DNA from: Propionibacteriaceae bacterium UBA6238
GTDB lineage: Bacteria; Actinomycetota; Actinomycetes; Propionibacteriales; Propionibacteriaceae
Reading direction: 5' to 3'
Length of the DNA: 5,445 bases
Assembly: GCA_002441465.1 (NCBI GenBank)
Contig: DJWE01000019.1
Location: forward strand, 1 to 5,445
In this document: positions 5,371 to 5,445 of the stretch, piece after piece
How the letters are laid out: each line of letters begins with the position of its first letter
How positions within the stretch are numbered: position 1 is the stretch's first letter
Notes under the pieces: generated by a model
Told to the model about the DNA's origin: nothing
What the model saw: only the letters and a program-made list of their open reading frames with translations
Databases searched by the model: none
Translations under genes and position numbers: made by a program

Positions 5371-5420
5371 CCCTGCGTCGGCGAGGTACCGCCAAGTTGT
5401 GGCAGACTTCTGGAGCACCT

Positions 5421-5445
5421 GCCGGGGTGGCGGAATGGTATACGC
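5421..5445 (+). tRNA. tRNA-Leu, 5' end only (gene continues past the window)
   Basis: The last 25 bases, GCCGGGG then TG then GCGGAATGGTATACGC, read as a 7-nt acceptor strand, T8-G9, and the start of a D arm with the GGTnnACGC pattern typical of bacterial leucine tRNAs (class II, long variable arm). The anticodon, variable arm and 3' half are outside the window, so the isoacceptor cannot be read and the amino acid is inferred from the 5' half alone. It diverges from pdtaR across about 114 bp. No convincing promoter is seen immediately upstream. Confidence 0.75.

Noticed and set aside
1..5445. Mobile element, CRISPR array, toxin-antitoxin, defence or biosynthetic system
   Set aside because: No transposase, integrase, direct repeat array or terminal inverted repeats were seen. 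All genes are core or small metabolic genes with similar base composition. A tRNA at the right edge could be an integration site, but its 3' end is not in the window.

Overview
This is a high-GC actinobacterial core-chromosome segment. Each recognisable protein has close relatives in Actinobacteria: ribosomal protein S1, an exonuclease-less DNA polymerase I with a fingers-domain tyrosine, and a PdtaR-type ANTAR response regulator. From memory, pdtaR, polA and rpsA lie in this same order and orientation in Mycobacterium tuberculosis (Rv1626, Rv1629, Rv1630), with opposite-strand genes between pdtaR and polA. The window therefore looks like a variant of a conserved neighbourhood. A Pseudonocardiales-like or related genus is plausible, but it cannot be fixed from this sequence.

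Layout from left to right: the 5' part of rpsA (minus strand, cut by the window edge at base 1); a 230-bp divergent intergenic region with a good rpsA promoter; a plus-strand gene for a stand-alone maltokinase N-terminal-cap-like protein (544-1116); a minus-strand ABM-type small alpha/beta-barrel protein (1120-1401); minus-strand polA (1521-4220); a 63-bp divergent region with a near-perfect 16-bp palindrome; a plus-strand hotdog-fold thioesterase (4284-4685); the minus-strand ANTAR regulator pdtaR (4689-5306); and, at the right edge, the first 25 bases of a plus-strand tRNA, most likely tRNA-Leu.

The minus-strand genes (pdtaR, polA, the ABM gene, rpsA) form a collinear backbone. The two plus-strand genes are each divergent from a housekeeping gene and each end 3 bp from the stop codon of a convergent minus-strand gene. 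There is no sign of one shared pathway: translation (S1, tRNA), replication and repair (Pol I), signalling (PdtaR) and three small accessory or metabolic proteins sit side by side. No mobile element, CRISPR array, phage or defence module, or biosynthetic cluster is visible. No gene-free stretch exceeds 300 bases.

No new biological system is visible. The points most worth a second look are regulatory or codon-level: a single TTA codon in the fingers domain of polA, an in-frame 43-codon open extension upstream of rpsA, compact shared divergent promoters, and the palindrome between polA and the thioesterase gene.
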